From the NCBI GenBank assembly GCA_001929475.1, contig LXFE01002559.1, positions 184-10,636 on the forward strand: DNA of 10,453 nt. Direction: 5' to 3'. The notes beneath the pieces are model-generated. The model had not been told where the DNA came from. It saw only the letters and a list, made by a program, of their open reading frames with translations, and ran no database searches. This document shows, piece by piece, positions 7,293 through 10,453 of this stretch; within the stretch, counting starts at the first letter, position 1; each line of letters starts with the position of its first letter. This stretch comes from Neolecta irregularis DAH-3 (Eukaryota; Ascomycota; Neolectomycetes; Neolectales; Neolectaceae). The position numbers and the translations under genes are program-made.

Positions 7293-9162
7293 ATGCCCCG
7301 GCCCGGCGACCAGCACTGCCCGCCAAATCGCATTGCCGGCGACCAGCAAGGCCCGCCAAATCGCATTTCCGGTAACCAGCAATGCCCGTATACAAATCCC
7401 TTTCACGCATCGCCAGACCCCATCCACGCGTGGACCGCCCAGGAAATCGCGACGCTCCAGGCACGACTCGATAAGCAGCTCGGCCCAGAGTATGTGTCCT
7501 CCAGAGCAGGAGCCGGCGGCGCAAAGGTCCAGTATCTCGAGGCGTGGAAGTGCATAAACATTGCAAACGACGTTTTTGGCTTCAATGGCTGGTCGTCGAG
7601 CATCCAGAACGTCCACGTCGACTTTGTGGGTCGCTGTGCAAGCCTGCGTTGACATCCAGATGGACGAAGCTGCGGGCCGCTTCAGCCTGGGTCTTTCCGT
7701 CGTCGTCCGCGTCACCCTGAAAGACGGCACATACCACGAGGCATCCTCTTCTTCACAGTCGTTACTCATCTCAGGATGTCGGGTACGGCTCCATCGAAAA
7801 TTGCAAAGGGAAGGCTGCCGCTTTCGAAAAGGCAACTCTCCCCCCTTGCATCTGCTGATTTCTAGGCCAAGAAAGAAGGAACGACCGATGCCCTCAAACG
7901 CGCATTGCGCACCTTTGGAAATGTCCTCGGCAACTGTCTTTATGACAAAGCATTCTGCAAAGAGATCTCAAAGGTCAAACCCGCAAATGTGCATTGGTCT
8001 TCTAATGAGCACCATCTTGACACAGTAGCCGAGGTTTGATGCTCATGATCTCTATCAACGGCCCGAATACCCCTGCATTCCCGCTCTGCCCACATCTTTG
8101 CTCCTGCCCGATATGTCATCAAATGAGGACGTGGATCAGCACAAATCGGTGACCGAGTCTATACCAGTTCAACCATCTATCCAAGTTGAAAGGAAACCCT
8201 CAATTTCTGCGCAATCCGCAGACACCACATTTGAGCAGTTCGGAGGTATATCCACTCTCAGTGCAACCCTCTCAGCATTTAGATGACGATTTCGATAATA
8301 TGGATTTCTTCGAGGACAAACCTGTACTCCCGGAAAGTCCACGCCTCGGAGAGTTTGAGACTGACAAGTGAGCCTCTGGTCTACATCAGTTATTAGACTA
8401 ACGTTAATCCAGTCGACCAACACCAGAACCACAACTTCCCCCCACTTATTCTCACGAACACAGGACCCCAATCCAACAATGCCATATGCAACCCAGGCCG
8501 GTTCGTCCACCCAACAAAGCTCAGCAAAAACCACCAATACAGCAGATACAGATGCGGATACCCTTGAAACCACCCAATGGATCTGTTGCTGTTACGACTG
8601 CTGATTCCGGTTCCAGTTTTTATCGCGTGTATAATAACCATTCTGGTAGTGCAAATCATTCTCAAAATGGCTCTACCTCCAGCGCAAGTGCGACTGCACA
8701 CAACAAAACCCTTGCTCAAAAGTCAACCCCAAGCCCGGATTCGCTCCCCGAGCACGATCCCACTATGGCACAGGTTAGCAATCTTCCACCAGGGACGTTT
8801 TTCAGTGCAAGAGCTGCCCTGACGGACACCGCCCAACCAATTTCAGCGTTCAATCCTACCTTTGACAGCCCTTCGATGCGGCGCACCTCTGGAGTTGACC
8901 CAAAAAAGTCAACACCTATTGTGCGCAAGAGTGGTATTGGAATGCCTCCTCCTCCACCTGGCGGTGCTCCAGCAACCCCAGGACTCCCTCGTTATAGAAA
9001 CACACTGGTTAACAATGGCAAGAGGAACTCTGCGGGACTGCTTGTAGATAATCGGTATAATCCCTTTATTCCCTGTACTTATCCAGCGGTCCACTAGGGG
9101 AGATCTCGGCGCAGGCTATCAATCAACCCGAAATGAATGATGCAAAAAAGCTGCGTACTTGA
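7293..9162 (+). CDS. RAD52: RAD52 DNA repair and recombination protein
   Basis: Rad52 anneals single strands and loads Rad51 onto RPA-coated DNA. Exons: 7293-7625, 7660-7740, 7775-7831, 7866-7988, 8029-8245, 8283-8367, 8413-9054, 9087-9162; about 537 aa in one frame. The Rad52/22 annealing domain covers about residues 47-200, with [67 protein letters not shown] and [12 protein letters not shown]. The C-terminal half is disordered and Pro/Ser-rich. It includes FFSARAA (F428xxA431) and [11 protein letters not shown], resembling the fungal Rad51-binding region, and ends in DAKKLRT. The N-terminus has three copies of an 11-residue repeat ahead of the conserved domain. Introns 2 and 3 (7741-7774, 7832-7865) begin with GC; the other five begin with GT. 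Introns 1-3 are each exactly 34 nt. The last intron (9055-9086, 32 nt) is inferred because it opens a tail ending in a basic nuclear-type motif. Confidence 0.97.
7305..7403 (+). repeat. 33-nt tandem repeat in the RAD52 N-terminus
   Basis: Copies lie at 7305-7337, 7338-7370 and a degenerate third at 7371-7403. They encode [22 protein letters not shown] and [11 protein letters not shown]. Copies 1 and 2 differ at only three bases, so the duplication looks recent. It lies before the conserved annealing domain and should be length-variable between strains. Confidence 0.85.
7741..7774 (+). other. GC-AG intron 2 of RAD52
   Basis: A 34-nt phase-0 intron starts GCATCC and ends CTCAG. Removing it joins TLKDGTYHE to [10 protein letters not shown], a run that is contiguous in Rad52 proteins. 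No GT donor in the vicinity gives this frame. Confidence 0.9.
7832..7865 (+). other. GC-AG intron 3 of RAD52
   Basis: A 34-nt phase-0 intron starts GCAACT and ends TTCTAG. Removing it joins AAAFEK to [10 protein letters not shown], one of the best conserved parts of the Rad52 domain. No GT is available at a compatible position. Confidence 0.9.
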
Positions 9163-9230
9163 ATAGTTTATATATTATATATTGGGCGTTGGGGGATAAT
9201 CTAATTATGCTTCTGTCATAGGAGAAAAAT
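9163..9230. other. Convergent 3' spacer, RAD52 / COQ10
   Basis: Only 68 bp separate the facing stop codons. The sequence is AT-rich (TTTATATATTATATATT near 9167-9183) and must carry both 3' processing regions, so the transcripts probably overlap. Confidence 0.55.
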
Positions 9231-9824
9231 CTATTCTCTATTTAAGAGTTCCTTAATTCTTTCCTCGAACGCCGTTATCAAAAGTTTTGCTGCTCCTGGG
9301 GCTACTGTTCTTGCAATAGTGGTGATCAAGTTATTCTTGAAGGAGAATTGAACATCAAAAGACACTTCGCTACTATTCTCCTTTGGCCGGATTTTCCAAA
9401 TCGTTGAAAGGGAATCTAGTAAATGATGTTCCCCTATCTCTGTCTTCTTATCAGAAGACACTCGTTTATGGAGCTACTTTTACGAGTGTATTTCTCTTGC
9501 ATGTGACACGGCTTTGGATAGTTTCGTCAAAATTTCCCCAGGCGATACGCATATTTGCCAACTCGGGTAAACCGTCTTTCATTCGAAGCACTTCCGAGTC
9601 TTTGCAGAATGGAAGGAAATTTCGGTACGAACCGACATCGGAAATTATGTTAAATAAAGCTTCTTGAGAATATCTGCCATAATGATGAGTAAACCCGGAA
9701 ATTTAGTTAGATTGTACGCAAAATCTCTGGATGCAGATATCCTTATGGGCTCATTCGATGCAGGGAGAGTGAAAAATTGGCGGTGTCTTACGACATATCG
9801 ATTGGAACGAGGTCTTGCTAACAT
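9231..9824 (-). CDS. COQ10: COQ10, mitochondrial coenzyme Q-binding START-domain protein
   Basis: Coq10 is a START-domain lipid-binding protein of the mitochondrial inner membrane, needed for coenzyme Q function in respiration. On the minus strand exon 1 is 9824-9718, exon 2 is 9673-9484 (or to 9478) and exon 3 is 9446-9231, giving about 170-172 aa. The N-terminus (MLARPRSNRYVVRHRQFF) is rich in Arg and lacks acidic residues, as expected of a mitochondrial presequence. The START-like body shows ALFNIISDVGSYRNFLPFC, WGNFDETIQSRVTC, LLDSLSTIWKI, VSFDVQFSFKNNL and a C-terminal helix LLITAFEERIKELL, all in family order. Intron 1 (9717-9674, 44 nt) has a CTAAC branch. Intron 2 has two in-phase donors six bases apart (9483 or 9477) to the acceptor at 9447, giving 37 or 31 nt. 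I could not choose between them. Confidence 0.9.
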
Positions 9825-9882
9825 CTAGGAGTAGATTTTAGAACAGAATGCTATGCCTCCCCACAAACGCGCATTCTAATAT
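9825..9882. promoter_or_regulatory. Putative divergent promoter left of the right-edge gene
   Basis: This short spacer lies between the COQ10 start and the first plausible plus-strand start (ATG at 9883; others at 9848 and 9853). No clear TATA box is visible. The right boundary depends on the unresolved gene model of the neighbour. Confidence 0.3.
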
Positions 9883-10453
9883 GGTACCTTTTCAACCCAC
9901 ACCGCTTTCTTCTGTCCCATTCATTCAAACCTATATCAAACACCATATCTTTCGACCGACACCACGTTTCAAAAAAGGTTTGGAAGCCGCAGAAATCACC
10001 TTGCAAATTCCCCCTACTTTGTCCACATATCACAGGGAAATCACTCGCTTTCGTCCAGACACGAGAGATAGCAACTCAACTTGGTGTATTTGGAGTTGTT
10101 CGTCAGGTAATCGAGATAGTCAATACTGATGAAGGATATAAACTTGTCATTTCAGGTAAATATCCCTCTTTTCATCCCTTTCTTCTAATTTATTAGACTT
10201 TTTACGACAGTCAGTAGCATTTCTCATCCTCTCTCGCAAAATGGCTTGTCCAACTTTACGATTCACAAATCATGACCCTTCAATTCTGGAAAAACTTCTC
10301 ATCCCAAAGGTTCTTGCACTCCGCTAGAAATTCGATTTCCTTATGAATTTTCACCGTTGGTTAATATGATTACCTGTGTCCACCATGATGCATCCTCTAC
10401 TTTTCGTTTCCTTCAAAAATTACCTAAATTTACACAGTCACTTTCGGTGGGGT
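9883..10453 (+). CDS. Partial unresolved gene, possibly Lon N-terminal-domain protein
   Basis: An exon ending at 10155 encodes KSLAFVQTREIATQLGVFGV followed by VRQVIEIVNTDEGYKLVISG. This pattern (a beta strand, a GVFG-type turn, then a strand ending in I-S-G) recalls the Lon substrate-binding N-terminal domain. That is a weak family call made by eye. The exon is followed by a good 41-nt intron (10156-10196; GTAAAT, CTAAT branch, TTAG). Upstream, its frame has no ATG. A start at 9883 in another frame would need an intron, for instance 9978-10035, which at 58 nt is longer than the others here. Downstream, an open segment from about 10310 to the edge (including LEIRFPYEFSPLVNMI and FRFLQKLPKFTQSL) looks coding, but I could not link it in frame. 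The gene runs off the window. Confidence 0.33.

Noticed and set aside
6891-7375. Plus-strand open frames rich in Leu, Val, Ala or Cys
   Set aside because: They are shadows of the trinucleotide repeats in NOP15 and of the GC-rich promoter. The minus strand encodes the conserved RRM protein.
9785-9796. Donor-like GTAAGA (minus strand) in COQ10 exon 1 suggesting an extra intron
   Set aside because: The retained reading RHRQFFTLPASNEPIRISAS looks like a normal Coq10 presequence-to-domain transition, so no intron is needed.
10036-10155. DEAD-box helicase motif Ia from TREIATQ
   Set aside because: No Walker A motif precedes it at the right distance and no DEAD motif follows, so the likeness is local.
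1-10453. CRISPR array, prophage, toxin-antitoxin or bacterial defence genes
   Set aside because: All supported genes are intron-containing fungal housekeeping genes, and no regularly spaced repeats were found.

Overview
This window is nuclear DNA from a fungus, most likely a basidiomycete. The lineage is inferred from protein style and gene architecture and is not proven. All recognisable genes are eukaryotic and housekeeping in nature. They are broken by very short spliceosomal introns (about 30-45 nt, CTAAC/CTAAT/TTGAC-like branch sites), and exon boundaries were rebuilt by hand from reading frame and protein-family conservation. I see no CRISPR array, prophage, insertion sequence, rRNA or tRNA.

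Layout from left to right: 1-734 is non-coding and carries a small repeat/hairpin cluster plus the upstream region of the first gene. 735-4495 (+) encodes a 14-exon DENN-domain protein with a C1 zinc finger (about 1091 aa). 4640-5578 (-) encodes a PTAR1-like protein prenyltransferase alpha-repeat protein (about 298 aa). 5677-6364 (+) encodes GET1, a receptor subunit for tail-anchored protein insertion at the ER. 6371-7202 (-) encodes a NOP15/NIFK-type nucleolar RRM protein of 60S ribosome assembly. 7293-9162 (+) encodes RAD52 (about 537 aa). 9231-9824 (-) encodes mitochondrial COQ10. From about 9883 to the right edge there is a plus-strand partial gene, perhaps with a Lon N-terminal-like domain, whose structure I could not settle.

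The seven genes alternate strictly in strand (+ - + - + - +), giving convergent pairs with 144, 6 and 68 bp between stop codons and divergent pairs with 98, 90 and roughly 60 bp between start codons. The products belong to unrelated pathways: Rab/membrane traffic, prenylation, ER insertion, ribosome assembly, recombinational repair and coenzyme Q. The region therefore looks like compact housekeeping DNA, not a dedicated functional cluster.

The most interesting signals concern splicing. Three introns appear to be GC-AG rather than GT-AG, one in NOP15 and two in RAD52, all within 1.1 kb and each supported by uninterrupted family-conserved protein on both sides. Many introns are 31-38 nt, several use AAG as the 3' splice site, and one or two in GET1 are stop-free multiples of three. 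The 90-bp NOP15/RAD52 divergent promoter also holds a perfect 19-bp palindrome next to an E-box. I did not find evidence of a new defence or mobile system.
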